Positions 25,222-35,174 of a stretch of 64,000 nucleotides of DNA are shown in pieces. The notes beneath the pieces were generated by a model, which had not been told where the DNA came from, made no database searches, and saw only the letters and a list, made by a program, of their open reading frames with translations. The stretch is from an uncultured beta proteobacterium. GTDB taxonomy: Bacteria > Pseudomonadota > Gammaproteobacteria > Burkholderiales > Rhodocyclaceae. The stretch spans positions 19,384 through 83,383 of the forward strand of contig CAINHS010000051.1 of NCBI GenBank assembly GCA_903848955.1, read 5' to 3'. How positions within the stretch are numbered: the first letter of the stretch is position 1; each line of letters opens with the position of its first letter. The translations under genes were made by a program, and so were the position numbers.

Positions 25222-25981
25222 GGGAGCCAAAGTATTGCATGAGTCCGGCCAGCAAACCGTCATCGCCGGGGCCGGTAGGTATCACCCGGGTCAAGCCCAG
25301 CGCCTGCGCCTGGGCTGCGATGCGGGCGTGAGGAACAAAGGCCGGCGTTTTTTTCAGCCACGCCTGGCCGAGGCGGCCGACCATGTCGTGGAAATTGCGC
25401 AGGCCTTCGCTGCTGGTCAGGGTCACGGCGTCGAGCCTCCCCTCCTCCCATAACTTGAGCAGGGGAGCCGGGTCGAGTTGCGGCTTGGCGCGACGGTAGC
25501 AGGTGACATAGTCGACGGCGGCGCCGCGTGCCTTGAGCGTTTCACCCAGCAGTTCGCGCCCGCCGTCACCGCGGAAAATGATCACGCGACGGCCGGCTAC
25601 GTCGATCAGTTCGGGGAGTTCGAGCAGTGCTTCCGAATCAAAGCGCAGCGGCGGCGAGATGACCTCATGGATGCCGTGGCCGGCCAACGCCCTTTCGCTG
25701 CTCTTGCCCAAAGCGGCCACGCGCAGCGCGGCGGGCCAGGAGCGGCGCGGCAGAATCACGGCCAGCGCCCTTTCTATCGCATTCGGGCTGACGAAAACGG
25801 CAAGGTCGTAAGTGTCGAGACGGATCGCGACATCGAGCAGCGGCGAAATATCCGCAAGGTCGGAAATCTCCAGCACCGGGTAGAACACCGGCATGGCCCC
25901 CTGCCCGGCCAGCGCCGTGGCCAGATGCGCGGCCTGACCCGCCGGGCGCGTCACCACGACATGGCGGCCGGCCAAAGACAC
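25199..25981 (-). CDS. hemD: Uroporphyrinogen-III synthase
   Basis: Cyclises hydroxymethylbilane with inversion of ring D to give uroporphyrinogen III. 260 residues; the family is poorly conserved but VVVTRPAGQAAHLATAL, VFVSPNAIERAL, IFRGDGGRELLGETLKARGA and VTLTSSEGLRNF are all recognisable. It starts at a GTG two bases after the hemC stop and its end overlaps the start of hemX. Part of the hemCDXY operon. Confidence 0.93.
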   Translation of the reverse strand: MSLAGRHVVVTRPAGQAAHLATALAGQGAMPVFYPVLEISDLADISPLLDVAIRLDTYDLAVFVSPNAIERALAVILPRRSWPAALRVAALGKSSERALAGHGIHEVISPPLRFDSEALLELPELIDVAGRRVIIFRGDGGRELLGETLKARGAAVDYVTCYRRAKPQLDPAPLLKLWEEGRLDAVTLTSSEGLRNFHDMVGRLGQAWLKKTPAFVPHARIAAQAQALGLTRVIPTGPGDDGLLAGLMQYFGSHGNSSSN

Positions 25982-25983
25982 CG

Positions 25984-26934
25984 TCAGCTTCCGAGCGCTG
26001 CCAGGATTTCGGCGGCGCCCTGGCGGCGCAGTTCGGCAGCCAACTGCAGACCAAGCGCTTCCGGATCGGCAGCCGCGCCGACGAGTTCGGCATGCGCCAT
26101 GCGCGTGCCGTCGGGCGATGCAACGAAGCCGCGCAGATAGACACTGCCGTCACGCATTTCGGCAAAGGCTCCCAACGGGACTTCGCAACTGCCCGCCAAC
26201 GCCCGCGACACCGCGCGCTCGGCACGCACGCAGGCGGCGGTAAGCGGGTCATTCAAGGGCGCCACCCAGGCCGCCACTTCCGGCCTCGAGGTTAGCGCTT
26301 CGATTCCCAGCGCGCCCTGCCCGGCTGCGGGCAGGGAGTCCTCGGCCGGCAGCACGGCGCGGATACGGTCAGCCAGACCCAGGCGCGTCAGGCCTGCAGC
26401 CGCAAGGATGATGGCATCAAACTGGCCCTCGTCGAGCTTGCGCAAACGGGTATCGAGATTGCCACGCAGGGGAGTCACGGCAAGATAGGGATAGCGTGCA
26501 TGCAACTGGGCTTCGCGACGCAGACTGGAGGTGCCGACCACCGCGCCCGGCGGCATGTCGGCGAGGCTGGCGTACTTGCTCGAGACCAGCGCATCGAGCG
26601 GCACTTCACGCGGACCGATGGCGACCAGGGAAAACTCCGGTTCCATCTGCATCGGCACGTCTTTCATGGAATGCACGGCAAAATCCGCGGCGCCCTCGAG
26701 CAGAGCCGCCTCCAGTTCCTTGACGAACAGCCCCTTGCCGCCGACCTTGGACAGCGGCCGGTCGAGAATCTGGTCGCCGCGCGTGGTCATGCCGAGCAAC
26801 TCGACGCGACACGCCGGATACAGTTGCTGCAACAGGCTGCGCACGTGCTCGGCCTGCCACAGGGCCAGCCTGGATTCGCGCGTGGCGATGACGATGCGTT
26901 GCGGGGGAAATTGAGGGGAAGGTACTGGGCTCAC
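25984..26934 (-). CDS. hemC: Porphobilinogen deaminase (hydroxymethylbilane synthase)
   Basis: Joins four porphobilinogen units into hydroxymethylbilane. The dipyrromethane cofactor is attached to the Cys in [16 protein letters not shown] (C250), and the catalytic Asp is in [11 protein letters not shown] (D92); GRGDQ-type and [10 protein letters not shown] substrate motifs are intact. 316 residues. First gene of hemCDXY. Upstream, a TAGAAT on the minus strand (27025-27030) could be its -10 box, but I see no matching -35. Confidence 0.95.
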   Translation of the reverse strand: MSPVPSPQFPPQRIVIATRESRLALWQAEHVRSLLQQLYPACRVELLGMTTRGDQILDRPLSKVGGKGLFVKELEAALLEGAADFAVHSMKDVPMQMEPEFSLVAIGPREVPLDALVSSKYASLADMPPGAVVGTSSLRREAQLHARYPYLAVTPLRGNLDTRLRKLDEGQFDAIILAAAGLTRLGLADRIRAVLPAEDSLPAAGQGALGIEALTSRPEVAAWVAPLNDPLTAACVRAERAVSRALAGSCEVPLGAFAEMRDGSVYLRGFVASPDGTRMAHAELVGAAADPEALGLQLAAELRRQGAAEILAALGS

Positions 26935-27099
26935 TGGACGACCGATCGAGGGAAAAAGGAAGATTGGCTTGCACTGCCCGCTGGCCGCTTGCGGCGATCC
27001 TGCAGCAGCATGATTTTGCTGGCGATTCTAGCAGTCCGGCGGGCTTTCCGCGCAGCCGGCCAAGGCAAAAAGGATAGCGCTTCCGGCCGCGGCCGGCGA

Positions 27100-27131
27100 C
27101 ACAAAAACAATGGCCGCCCGCAGGCGGCCAT
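27100..27131 (-). terminator. Rho-independent terminator of pbpG
   Basis: On the minus strand a 9-bp perfect stem (27131-27123 with 27118-27110) with a 4-base loop is followed by TTGTTTTTGT. It lies 20 bases past the pbpG stop codon and separates pbpG from hemC. Confidence 0.85.
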
Positions 27132-27151
27132 GGATCCGGCTGCGGAACAAA

Positions 27152-28108
27152 TCACCCGGCATTGTGACGCGGCGCCAGCGACGCGCTCTCGATCCAGCGC
27201 TTGATGCGATTGGCATCGCCGATGCGGGTCATCTTGCCCGCCGAATCGAGCAGCACGATGATGGTCGGCTTGTTGTTGAGCCAGGCCTGCATCACCAGGC
27301 ACTTGCCGGCCTCGCTGATGTAGCCGGTCTTGGACAGGCCGATCTCCCACGCCGGATTCCTCACCAGCGTATTGGTGTTGTGGAACTGCTGGGTCCGGCC
27401 GGCGATACTGAACTCGCCATCGGATGTCGTGGAAAACTCACGGATCAGAGGGTACTGATGCGCGGCATCGACCATCTTCGCCAGATCCCGCGGACTCGAT
27501 ACATTGGCCGCCGTCAAGCCTGTCGGATCCTGAAAACGCGTGTCGATCAGACCCAGCGTCTGCGCCTTCTGGTTCATGGCGGCGACGAACGCCTCGCGGC
27601 CTCCTGCATAGTGGCGTGACAAGGCTGCGGCCGCACGATTTTCGGAAGACATCAGGGCCAGGCGCAGCATTTCCTCGCGCGCCAGACGGGTGCCGACCTT
27701 GAGGCGCGAACGGGTACCCTTGAGCATATCCACATCTTCCTCGCCGACGGTCAGGGTCTCGGTCAGGTCGGGCCTGGCGTCGAGCACTACCATCGCCGTC
27801 ATCAGCTTGGTGATCGATGCTATCGGCAAGACGGCGCCGGGGTTCTTTTCAAACAGGATGGCACCGGTGGCCTGATCCTGCACCAGAACAGCCGATGACT
27901 GCAACGCAAGATGCCGGGCGTCATCCAGTGACACGCCGCGCTGTGCGGATTTGGCGTGAACCCCGTGCCGGCTCTTGATCTGCCTCGTTATGCGAGTCTG
28001 CTTTTTTGCAGCAACCGCTTTCTTGTTGGTGGCGGCCTCGACCTCAACCGGCGCCACAGCCGCGCCGATCACTGCGGTAACCAACAACATCAGTAGCGTT
28101 CTGTTCAT
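27152..28108 (-). CDS. pbpG: D-alanyl-D-alanine endopeptidase (PBP7-type)
   Basis: A periplasmic penicillin-binding protein that cuts D-Ala-meso-DAP cross-links in peptidoglycan. The leader peptide ends near residue 25; a Lys/Arg-rich linker follows. The serine-active-site motifs are intact: ASITK (S98, K101), SEN (S155-N157) and SKTG in EIGLSKTGYISEAG. 318 residues, with no C-terminal membrane anchor of the PBP5 type, which favours PBP7/PbpG. Monocistronic, with its own promoter and a strong terminator. Confidence 0.92.
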   Translation of the reverse strand: MNRTLLMLLVTAVIGAAVAPVEVEAATNKKAVAAKKQTRITRQIKSRHGVHAKSAQRGVSLDDARHLALQSSAVLVQDQATGAILFEKNPGAVLPIASITKLMTAMVVLDARPDLTETLTVGEEDVDMLKGTRSRLKVGTRLAREEMLRLALMSSENRAAAALSRHYAGGREAFVAAMNQKAQTLGLIDTRFQDPTGLTAANVSSPRDLAKMVDAAHQYPLIREFSTTSDGEFSIAGRTQQFHNTNTLVRNPAWEIGLSKTGYISEAGKCLVMQAWLNNKPTIIVLLDSAGKMTRIGDANRIKRWIESASLAPRHNAG

Positions 28109-28134
28109 GGAGATGCCCCTCCTGCGATTATTTC

Positions 28135-28162
28135 ATTCTAGCAGAGGATGTCCCCTCCGCAA
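28135..28162 (-). promoter_or_regulatory. Probable sigma-70 promoter of pbpG
   Basis: Minus strand: -35 TTGCGG (28157-28162) and -10 TAGAAT (28135-28140), 16 bases apart. The pbpG ATG lies 26 bases further on, preceded by AGGAGGGG. Confidence 0.5.
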
Positions 28163-28225
28163 TTAACGGTATCGGCATTTATCTTTCAAAATAAAGGAGT
28201 TGGCACTTGCATCTAAACAATGACA

Positions 28226-29362
28226 TTAGGTCAATTCGAGAAACCGGCGCACCTCGTCCCGGCGCGCCAGAGTATCTGCGTAGCCAAGGTCTATCAGGGC
28301 CCGGGTATAGGGCCGCTCGAACAACAGATAACTGGTCAGTGCGCCGCCGTTGCGATTCATGGCGCCGATGCCGCGCAGCATCACCCGCACCGGCCACGGC
28401 AGGGCCATGGCATGACTTGCGGCAAGGTGATCCAGGCGCTGCGACGGCGCAATGGTCAGCACTTCAATCGGGCGCAGGCTCACACCTTTCTCGCGCCGGA
28501 CATCCTGCGGAATCAGCGACAGCGTGTTGTTGATGCGGCTCATCCGTTCCAGATCGACCGACATGCTGTCGAGAAAGATGCTGGACAGCGCATGGCCGGC
28601 GATTTGCGCCAGCGAGGGATAGACCGCGGCACGCGGCCTCTCGTTCTCGTCGGCCATGCGCCCGGCGCCGATCACCAGTATCTTGTCGGCGCCGAGGTGG
28701 ATCGCCGGCGAGACCGGCGCCACCTGCCGCATCGAACCATCGCCAAACCATTCCCGGTTGATGCGTACTGCCGGAAAAATGAAGGGGATGGCACTGGAAG
28801 CCATCAGATGATCGAGGGATAGCTCGGTTGCCGCCCCGACCCGTTGGCTGCGCCGCCAGGGCTCGATGTCGGGACGTCCCTGAAAAAAACTGACACTCTG
28901 CCCCGTCGAGTAACCCGAACAGGTGATGCTGACGGAATGCAGAGCCTGACTGTCAATGGCTTTGGCGATGCGACTGAAGTCGAGACTGTCGCGCAGCAAG
29001 CCGCGCAGCGGCGCGTTGTCCAGCAGCGAGCGCGGCGAATGCCTGGTCAGCCAGCCGACCGCCAGGGTCGATATCCAGCGCGCGCTGGAGACGCCCATGC
29101 TGACCGGGTCGGCGCGATAAACCTGGTGGGCACGGAAGTTTTCCCAGATTTTGACCAGATTGTCCACGCCGGCACCGAAATCCTCGGCCGACACCGCCAT
29201 CGACGCGGCGTTGAGGGCGCCGGCCGATGTCCCGCACAGAATCGGAAACGGGTTGCGGCGCGGTTCCGGCAGGAGTTCGCGGATCGCCTTCAGCACGCCG
29301 ACCTGATAGCCGGCGCGGGCCCCGCCGCCCGTGAGAATCAGTGCGGTGCGGGACCCCGTCAT
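28226..29362 (-). CDS. Patatin-like phospholipase (RssA-type)
   Basis: A 378-residue Ser/Asp-dyad lipid hydrolase. The oxyanion loop is LILTGGGARAGYQVG (residues 8-22), the nucleophile sits in LCGTSAGALN (S46) and the catalytic Asp in EWFGDGSMRQ (D208). No signal peptide is seen, so it acts in the cytoplasm or at the inner face of the membrane. The start is ATG 29362, 7 bases after the maeB stop and on the same strand, so the two are probably cotranscribed. Substrate unknown. Confidence 0.88.
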   Translation of the reverse strand: MTGSRTALILTGGGARAGYQVGVLKAIRELLPEPRRNPFPILCGTSAGALNAASMAVSAEDFGAGVDNLVKIWENFRAHQVYRADPVSMGVSSARWISTLAVGWLTRHSPRSLLDNAPLRGLLRDSLDFSRIAKAIDSQALHSVSITCSGYSTGQSVSFFQGRPDIEPWRRSQRVGAATELSLDHLMASSAIPFIFPAVRINREWFGDGSMRQVAPVSPAIHLGADKILVIGAGRMADENERPRAAVYPSLAQIAGHALSSIFLDSMSVDLERMSRINNTLSLIPQDVRREKGVSLRPIEVLTIAPSQRLDHLAASHAMALPWPVRVMLRGIGAMNRNGGALTSYLLFERPYTRALIDLGYADTLARRDEVRRFLELT

Positions 29363-29369
29363 GGGCAAT

Positions 29370-31652
29370 TCAACTGCCGCCCTTGGCCTGCTGCTGCACC
29401 TCCACCGACAGCAAAGCGGTTACGTTGACAATGCGCCTGACGGTTGCGGTCGGGGTCAGGATATGCGCCGGACGCGCCGCACCGAGCAGCAGCGGACCTA
29501 CCGTCAGTCCGTCGCCGGCCGTGGTCTTGATCAGGTTGAAGGCGATATTGGCGGCGTCCAGCGTCGGCATGATCAGCAGGTTGGCCTGGCCCTTCAGGCT
29601 CGAGTCGGGAAACACCTGCCGCCGCACATCTTCGGAGAGTGCGGCATCGCCGTGCATCTCGCCATCGACTTCGAGTTGCGGCGCGATTCTGCGCAGAATT
29701 TGCAGCGCACGGCGCATCTTGATCGCGGTCGGCGTGTCCTCGGTACCGAAACTTGAATGCGACAGCAGTGCCGCCTTGGGCGTCAGGCCGAAGCGCGAAA
29801 CCTCATCGGCGGCGAGCAGCGTCATCTCCGCCAACTGCTCGGCGGTCGGGTCGTAATTGACATAGGTATCGCCGATGAACAGGGTACGGCTGGGCAGGAT
29901 CAGCATGTTCATGGCGTAGAAGTGCTCAATCCCGGGCTTCCTGCCAATCACCCGGTCGATGTAACGCAGATGCAGGGAATGCTTGCCGTAGGTGCCGCAG
30001 ACAAGCGCATCGGCATAATTGTTCCGTACCAGCATGGCGCCGATCAGGGTCGTGCGCCTTCTCACCTCGAGCTTGGCGTACTCGACACTGACGCCCTTGC
30101 GCGACATCAGGCCGTGATAGTCCTTCCAGAGTTCCTTGTAACGCGGATCGGCATCCGGGCTGATCAGTTCGAAATGCTCACCGGCGCGGATCCTCAATCC
30201 ATAGCGGGTAATGCTATTTTCCACCACTTCGGGACGACCGATCAGTATGGGCTTGGCCAGGCCTTCGTCGCAGACCGCTTGCACGGCGCGCAGGACGCGT
30301 TCGTCCTCGCCTTCGCAGAACACCACGCGCGCCGGATTCTTCTTGGCGGCCATGAACACCGGACGCATCAGCAAACCAGTTGAATAAACGAAGTCATTCA
30401 ACTGGTGCACATAGGCCTCCATGTCGGCAATGGGCCGCGTGGCAACGCCCGAATCCATCGCCGCCTGAGCGACTGCCGGGGCAACCATGAGGATAAGGCG
30501 GGGATCGAACGGTTTTGGAATCAGGTATTCGGGGCCGAAGGACAGATCCTCCGTGCCGTAGGCCGCCGTCACTACCTCCGACTGCTCGGCGTGGGCCAGC
30601 TCCGCAATCGCCCTCACAGCCGCCAGTTTCATGGCCTCGTTGATGGTGGTTGCGCCGACGTCAAGCGCACCTCTGAACATGTAAGGAAAACACAGGACGT
30701 TGTTGACCTGGTTCGGGTAGTCCGAACGGCCGGTACCGATGATGGCGTCCGGGCGCACGGCCTTGGCGTCTTCCGGACGGATTTCCGGATCGGGATTGGC
30801 CATGGCCAGGATCAGGGGATCACGCGCCATGGTCTTGACCATATCGGGCTTGAGTACCCCACCCGTGGACAAGCCCATGAAGATGTCGGCGCCATGCATT
30901 GCATCGCCCAGCGTACGCGCGTCGGTCTTCTGCGCATAGCGCGCCTTCGAAGGATCAAGCCCCTCGCGGCCGGTGTGAATCACGCCCTTGCTGTCAACCG
31001 CAAAAACATTCTTCGGATCGAGACCGAGACTGACCAGCAGATCGAGGCAGGCGATCGCCGCCGCCCCTGCCCCGGAACAGACCAGCTTGACCTTGGCAAT
31101 GTCCTTGTTCACGACGCGCATGCCGTTCAGCACGGCGGCACTGGCAATGATGGCCGTGCCATGCTGGTCGTCGTGGAAGACCGGGATCTTCATCCGCTCG
31201 CGCAGCTTGGACTCGATGTAGAAGCACTCTGGCGCCTTGATGTCTTCCAGATTGATGCCGCCAAAGGTGGGCTCCAGCGAAGCGATGATGTCGACCAGTT
31301 TGTCCGGGTCGTTCTCATCGATCTCGATGTCGAATACGTCGACGCCGGCGAACTTCTTGAACAACACCCCCTTGCCTTCCATTACCGGCTTGCCGGCCAG
31401 CGGCCCGATGTTGCCCAGTCCCAATACCGCCGTGCCGTTGCTGACCACTGCCACCAGATTGGCGCGCGATGTGTACAAGGCCGCCGTCGCCGGATCGCGC
31501 ACGATCTCGTCACAGGCAGCCGCCACGCCGGGCGAATAGGCCAGCGAGAGATCGGTCTGACTGGTCAGCGCCTTGGTCGGAGTGACGGCGATCTTGCCGG
31601 GTTTGGGATTGCGGTGATACTCCAGCGCCGCAGCGCGAATGACTTCGTCCAT
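29370..31652 (-). CDS. maeB: NADP-dependent malic enzyme with phosphotransacetylase-like domain
   Basis: Oxidative decarboxylation of malate to pyruvate with NADPH formation. Residues ~1-430 are the malic-enzyme part ([51 protein letters not shown]); ~430-760 resemble phosphotransacetylase ([34 protein letters not shown]) and act in allosteric control by acetyl-CoA in MaeB. 760 residues, as for E. coli MaeB. The start ATG 31652 is preceded by GGAGAAG at the right distance, which decides against the ATG 15 bases upstream. Confidence 0.95.
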   Translation of the reverse strand: MDEVIRAAALEYHRNPKPGKIAVTPTKALTSQTDLSLAYSPGVAAACDEIVRDPATAALYTSRANLVAVVSNGTAVLGLGNIGPLAGKPVMEGKGVLFKKFAGVDVFDIEIDENDPDKLVDIIASLEPTFGGINLEDIKAPECFYIESKLRERMKIPVFHDDQHGTAIIASAAVLNGMRVVNKDIAKVKLVCSGAGAAAIACLDLLVSLGLDPKNVFAVDSKGVIHTGREGLDPSKARYAQKTDARTLGDAMHGADIFMGLSTGGVLKPDMVKTMARDPLILAMANPDPEIRPEDAKAVRPDAIIGTGRSDYPNQVNNVLCFPYMFRGALDVGATTINEAMKLAAVRAIAELAHAEQSEVVTAAYGTEDLSFGPEYLIPKPFDPRLILMVAPAVAQAAMDSGVATRPIADMEAYVHQLNDFVYSTGLLMRPVFMAAKKNPARVVFCEGEDERVLRAVQAVCDEGLAKPILIGRPEVVENSITRYGLRIRAGEHFELISPDADPRYKELWKDYHGLMSRKGVSVEYAKLEVRRRTTLIGAMLVRNNYADALVCGTYGKHSLHLRYIDRVIGRKPGIEHFYAMNMLILPSRTLFIGDTYVNYDPTAEQLAEMTLLAADEVSRFGLTPKAALLSHSSFGTEDTPTAIKMRRALQILRRIAPQLEVDGEMHGDAALSEDVRRQVFPDSSLKGQANLLIMPTLDAANIAFNLIKTTAGDGLTVGPLLLGAARPAHILTPTATVRRIVNVTALLSVEVQQQAKGGS

Positions 31653-31979
31653 TAGAGTCTTCTCCATTTTGTTCGAACTGCAATTGTATCGCTGCGTCGC
31701 CCGCAGGACTCGCCTCGGAACGACAACATCGGTGCGACATCGACGACACGGGCATGGGCATGGGGGAATTTCTGCAGTGCAATTGCCGCCGGCGATCTGA
31801 CGCTGATTGTAGGACAATCATGGGCGGGGTCTGAGCAGACGGTGGTTCCTCAAACGCAGGACGCATATGCCGCACTGGCTGACTCTCAAGCGCGAGTGCT
31901 TGAACCGGCGCCCGTCAATCGGCGTCGCTGCGGATTGCCAGGCCGGCGTCGGGCACGGCAGCCTTTGTTGGAGACATGA
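31653..31979. other. Divergent intergenic region, maeB / aminotransferase
   Basis: A non-coding stretch of 327 bases between two divergent genes. A TACAAT on the minus strand (31683-31688) is a candidate -10 box for maeB without a good -35. The aminotransferase start is preceded by TTGGAG. I find no terminator, operator palindrome or small gene that I can support in the remainder. Confidence 0.4.
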
Positions 31980-33140
31980 ATGAACATCGCCGCACGGATG
32001 GCCCAGATCGCGCCATTTCACGTCATGGAGTTGATGGCGCGAGCGCAAGCGCTCGAAGCCGAAGGCAGGTCGATCGTCCATCTCGAGGTCGGCGAACCCG
32101 ACTTCGCGACGGCCGACCCGATTCTTGAAGCAGCCCGGCGCTTCCTCGGCGGCGGCCACGTGCATTACACGGCGGCTCTTGGCCTGCACCAGTTGCGCGA
32201 AGCAATCAGCGGCTTCTATCACACCCGCTACGGACTCGACATCTCACCGGCAAGAATCGTGGTCACGGCCGGTGCGTCGGGTGCCTTGCTGCTGGCGCTC
32301 GGCGTGCTGGTCAATCCCGGCGACGAATGGCTGCTGCCCGATCCCGGCTATCCCTGCAACAGGCATATCGTGCGCCTGCTCGAAGGCAAGCCGGTTTCGC
32401 TCGCAGTGGGAGCTGGAGCCAACTACCAACCCACGGCGCGACAGGTTGAGCTTGCCTGGGCGGAAAGGACGCGAGGGCTGCTGGTGGCCTCTCCGGCCAA
32501 CCCCACCGGAACTGTGCTCGACCCCGACAGCATGACGGCACTGGCCACGCTTGTCGCGGCCCGCGGCGGCGCGCTGCTGGTCGACGAGATCTATCACGGG
32601 CTGACCTACGGCATCGATGCCGGAACCGCGCTGGCGATCAGCGACGAAGTATTTGTCATCAACAGCTTCTCCAAGTACTTCGGCATGACCGGTTGGCGCC
32701 TGGGCTGGCTGGTAGCACCACAACGTCATGTGCGGGAGATCGAGAAGCTGGCGCAGAACCTTTACATAGCGCCGTCGACCGTGGCCCAGCACGCCGCCCT
32801 GGCGGCTTTTCAGGCCGACAGCCTGACGATCCTCGAAGGCCGGCGCCATGAATTTTCCCTGCGACGGGATGCTCTGTTGCCAGGCCTGCGCGAGCTCGGT
32901 TTCAAGATCGCCGCCGAACCGCAGGGCGCCTTCTACGTGTATGCCGACAGCAGCGGACTGGCCGCAGACAGTTTCAGCCTGGCCGGGCAAATCCTCAACG
33001 GAGCTGGCGTGGCGGCAACGCCCGGACTGGACTTCGGCAGCAATGCGCCGCAAGACCACATGCGATTCGCCTACACCGTCGGCAGAGACCGGATTGAGGA
33101 AGGCCTCGGCCGCATGGCGGCATTCCTCAATTCCAGATAG
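31980..33140 (+). CDS. PLP-dependent class I/II aminotransferase
   Basis: A 386-residue fold-type I aminotransferase. The PLP lysine is in INSFSKYFGMTGWRLGW; substrate Arg and PLP contacts are in VTAGASGALLLALG, DPGYPCNRH, LLVASPANPTGTVLD, and DEIYHGLTYG. It resembles the aspartate/aromatic aminotransferase subgroup often annotated as pyridoxal-dependent aminotransferase near DAP or aromatic metabolism; the amino donor is unknown. Monocistronic, divergent from maeB. Confidence 0.9.
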   Translation: MNIAARMAQIAPFHVMELMARAQALEAEGRSIVHLEVGEPDFATADPILEAARRFLGGGHVHYTAALGLHQLREAISGFYHTRYGLDISPARIVVTAGASGALLLALGVLVNPGDEWLLPDPGYPCNRHIVRLLEGKPVSLAVGAGANYQPTARQVELAWAERTRGLLVASPANPTGTVLDPDSMTALATLVAARGGALLVDEIYHGLTYGIDAGTALAISDEVFVINSFSKYFGMTGWRLGWLVAPQRHVREIEKLAQNLYIAPSTVAQHAALAAFQADSLTILEGRRHEFSLRRDALLPGLRELGFKIAAEPQGAFYVYADSSGLAADSFSLAGQILNGAGVAATPGLDFGSNAPQDHMRFAYTVGRDRIEEGLGRMAAFLNSR

Positions 33141-33280
33141 GCCGCAACGCGGCGTCAGCCCGCAGAGCCGGGGGTTTGCCCGCCATGGCTTTGCATTCCC
33201 GGGACACCCCTTCGGGGGCAGGCTGTGCCGGTCTCAGACAATCCGCTCCGGGGATACCGTCTCCGCGTCCCGCGGAGACA

Positions 33281-33318
33281 TAAAAAGAAAGCGCGTGCCG
33301 AATTAACAGCACGCGCTT
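33281..33318 (-). terminator. Rho-independent terminator of the histone-like gene
   Basis: Minus strand: 10-bp perfect stem (33318-33309 with 33298-33289), a 10-base loop, and then TCTTTTTA. A second perfect hairpin (9-bp arms 33259-33267 and 33271-33279) follows and may help the convergent aminotransferase transcript to end. Confidence 0.85.
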
Positions 33319-33376
33319 GCTATCCACTGGGCGCCGCGATCAGTCCCGCAGGACTAAACGCAGGCCGATGCTACCG

Positions 33377-34021
33377 TCAGGGACGGGAACCGGTGGGAAA
33401 CGGCCAGGCCGCAGCAGGATTCAGCGACGACTTGATGCCGGGAGCAGCCGCCGTTGAAGGCGCCGCAGCAGCAGCGGGCTTCGCGGCAGGCTTTGCAGCA
33501 GCCTTCTTCGGTGCAGCCTTCTTCGCAGCAGGCTTGGCAGCAGGCTTCGCAGCAGGCTTTTTGGCAGCAGGCTTCTTCGCAGCAGGCTTCTTGGCAGCAG
33601 CCTTCTTCGGTGCAGCCTTTTTCGCAGCAGGCTTCTTCGCAGCAGCCTTCTTCGGTGCAGCCTTTTTCGCAGCAGGCTTCTTCGCAGCAGGCTTCTTCGC
33701 AGCAGCCTTCTTCGGTGCAGCCTTTTTCGCAGCCGGCTTCTTGGCAACAGCCTTCTTCGCGGCGGGTTTGGCAGCAGCCTTCTTCGGCGCAGCTTTCTTC
33801 GCAGCGGGCTTGGCAGCCGGCTTCTTGGCAACAGCCTTCTTCGCGGCGGGTTTGGCAGCAGCCTTCTTCGGCGCAGCTTTCTTCGCAGCGGGCTTGGCAG
33901 CCGCCTTCTTTACAGCCGGCTTTTTGGCAGCTGGCTTCTTCGGGGCCGCAGACTTCTTAGCGGCGGGCTTAGCCGCAGCCTTCTTTGCGGCCGGCTTCTT
34001 GGCTTTCTTCTCATCAGCCAT
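33377..34021 (-). CDS. Histone H1-like Lys/Ala/Pro-rich DNA-binding protein
   Basis: A 214-residue, strongly basic, low-complexity protein made of AAKKPAAKK / KKAAPKKAAAK units, like AlgP or the C-terminal domain of eukaryotic H1. It most likely binds DNA without sequence preference and condenses the nucleoid. The N-terminus is MADEKKAKK; the C-terminus leaves the repeat and ends SSLNPAAAWPFPTGSRP, a tail typical of betaproteobacterial members. ATG 34021 is preceded by a perfect AAGGAGG. Monocistronic with a strong terminator, fitting high expression. Confidence 0.88.
   Translation of the reverse strand: MADEKKAKKPAAKKAAAKPAAKKSAAPKKPAAKKPAVKKAAAKPAAKKAAPKKAAAKPAAKKAVAKKPAAKPAAKKAAPKKAAAKPAAKKAVAKKPAAKKAAPKKAAAKKPAAKKPAAKKAAPKKAAAKKPAAKKAAPKKAAAKKPAAKKPAAKKPAAKPAAKPAAKKAAPKKAAAKPAAKPAAAAAPSTAAAPGIKSSLNPAAAWPFPTGSRP
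33602..33745. repeat. Tandem microrepeats inside the histone-like gene
   Basis: Near-identical blocks of 42 to 60 bases (for example starting at 33602, 33644 and 33704) encode the Lys/Ala/Pro units. The codon choice is also repeated, so copy-number change by slippage or recombination is likely between strains. Confidence 0.7.
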
Positions 34022-34622
34022 GTTGAACCTCCTTAACAAATTAACAGGAAAGAACCACCACTACTTTTTTACTGCAACCCGTCTGGGCTAGCACGGATTA
34101 TCCAACGCTCCGATGCAATCGAAAGCGACGAATTCCTCACGTTTATCCGCCTATCACTTGGTTTTGAAACCGCAGACGACAAACGCACAACAAACCATAT
34201 ATCATATTCCGGCAATCACAAACCGGCGCATTGCCTGATCAACACTCGCTCGGACGCTTGAGCGCGGGCAGCATGCCGCGCCGCGCACCGGCCTGATGCG
34301 GCTAATCGATGAAGCGGAAGAAATGCGCGGTGAGGAACGATGCGGGCGACTCTGGCACGGATCATTTGCAGACGGTCGGGCGGACCAGTTGAGGTCGGAG
34401 GAATCGGCGCCCAAGGCATCCTGCATTCAGATCTCCCGTCTTTATCGTTATGAAGCCGGAGGTGGTCGGGACGCTGCGACAGTACATCATCCCTTTTGCA
34501 ACGACGACCTACTATATCTAGTGGGTCATTGTCGATCTCGCACTAATTGTAGTGGTTGCTTTTTTTAACCGCAAGAGTTTTCTGCTGTCAAGCAAAAAAA
34601 AAGCGTTGCCGCTTTGCCACAG
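34022..34622. other. 601-base intergenic region upstream of the histone-like gene
   Basis: The region between the histone-like gene start and the ampD stop. The part next to the histone gene is AT-richer and should contain its promoter; a minus-strand GATAAT near 34097-34102 is a possible -10 box. Several small open frames occur (34200-34570), none with ribosome-binding sites or recognisable products; one encodes two hydrophobic stretches split by a TAG. The ampD terminator lies at its far end. Confidence 0.5.
34593..34615 (-). terminator. Rho-independent terminator of the pilS-pilR-ampD operon
   Basis: Minus strand: stem AAAGCG/CGCTTT (34615-34610 with 34605-34600), a 4-base loop and a run of eight T. 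It sits just after the ampD stop codon. Confidence 0.75.
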
Positions 34623-35174
34623 TCATCGGCCTGCGTCTTGCACCCGAAGCCAATCAAAGCAGGGACCGGGATCAGTCTTGCGTCCCGGTGCGACATCGCT
34701 GTGACCCACCACCGCGGCAATCGGATAACGCCGGCGAAGTTCCGTGAGCAGGCTGTTGAGGCCCTGATACTGGGCCTCTTCGAATGGACGCCGGTCACAG
34801 CCTTCGAGTTCAATGCCGATGGAGAAGTTGTTGCAGTTCTCGCGGCCCAGCCAATTCGATGCGCCGGCATGCCAGGCCCGCTTGGAACACGGCACGAACT
34901 GGATCAGTTCGCCGTCACGCCGCAGAAGAAAATGCGCCGAGACCTGCAGGCCCCGTATCTGGCTGAAGTACGGGTGCGCCGCGGGATCAAGGCAATTGGT
35001 AAACAGCTGGATGATTCCCGGTCCGCCGAATTCGTCGGGGGGCAGGCTGATGGCATGGATGACGATCAGGCGCACCTGTTCGTCCTCGGGCCGCTCATCG
35101 CAATTTGGTGACGGCACACGACGCGCGGCGGACAACCAACCCGCGTCGTCCTCCCCGGCCTGCCCCTGCTTCAC
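34623..35174 (-). CDS. ampD: 1,6-anhydro-N-acetylmuramoyl-L-alanine amidase AmpD
   Basis: Cytoplasmic zinc amidase of the peptidoglycan recycling pathway that removes the stem peptide from anhydro-muropeptides and so keeps AmpC-type regulators quiet. Zinc ligands are visible: H40 in LIVIHAISLPP, H158 in VVGHSDVAPGRKTDPG and D168 in the same block; E122 in IGIELEG. 183 residues, no signal peptide, as in AmpD and unlike AmiD. It overlaps the pilR stop by 4 bases (ATGA). Confidence 0.94.
   Translation of the reverse strand: MKQGQAGEDDAGWLSAARRVPSPNCDERPEDEQVRLIVIHAISLPPDEFGGPGIIQLFTNCLDPAAHPYFSQIRGLQVSAHFLLRRDGELIQFVPCSKRAWHAGASNWLGRENCNNFSIGIELEGCDRRPFEEAQYQGLNSLLTELRRRYPIAAVVGHSDVAPGRKTDPGPCFDWLRVQDAGR

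Noticed and set aside
34450..34580. Small frame with two hydrophobic stretches separated by TAG (RQYIIPFATTTYYI, then WVIVDLALIVVVAFFNRK)
   Set aside because: No ribosome-binding site, no homology that I recognise, and the local AT-richness alone favours hydrophobic codons. An amber-interrupted relic remains possible but unsupported.
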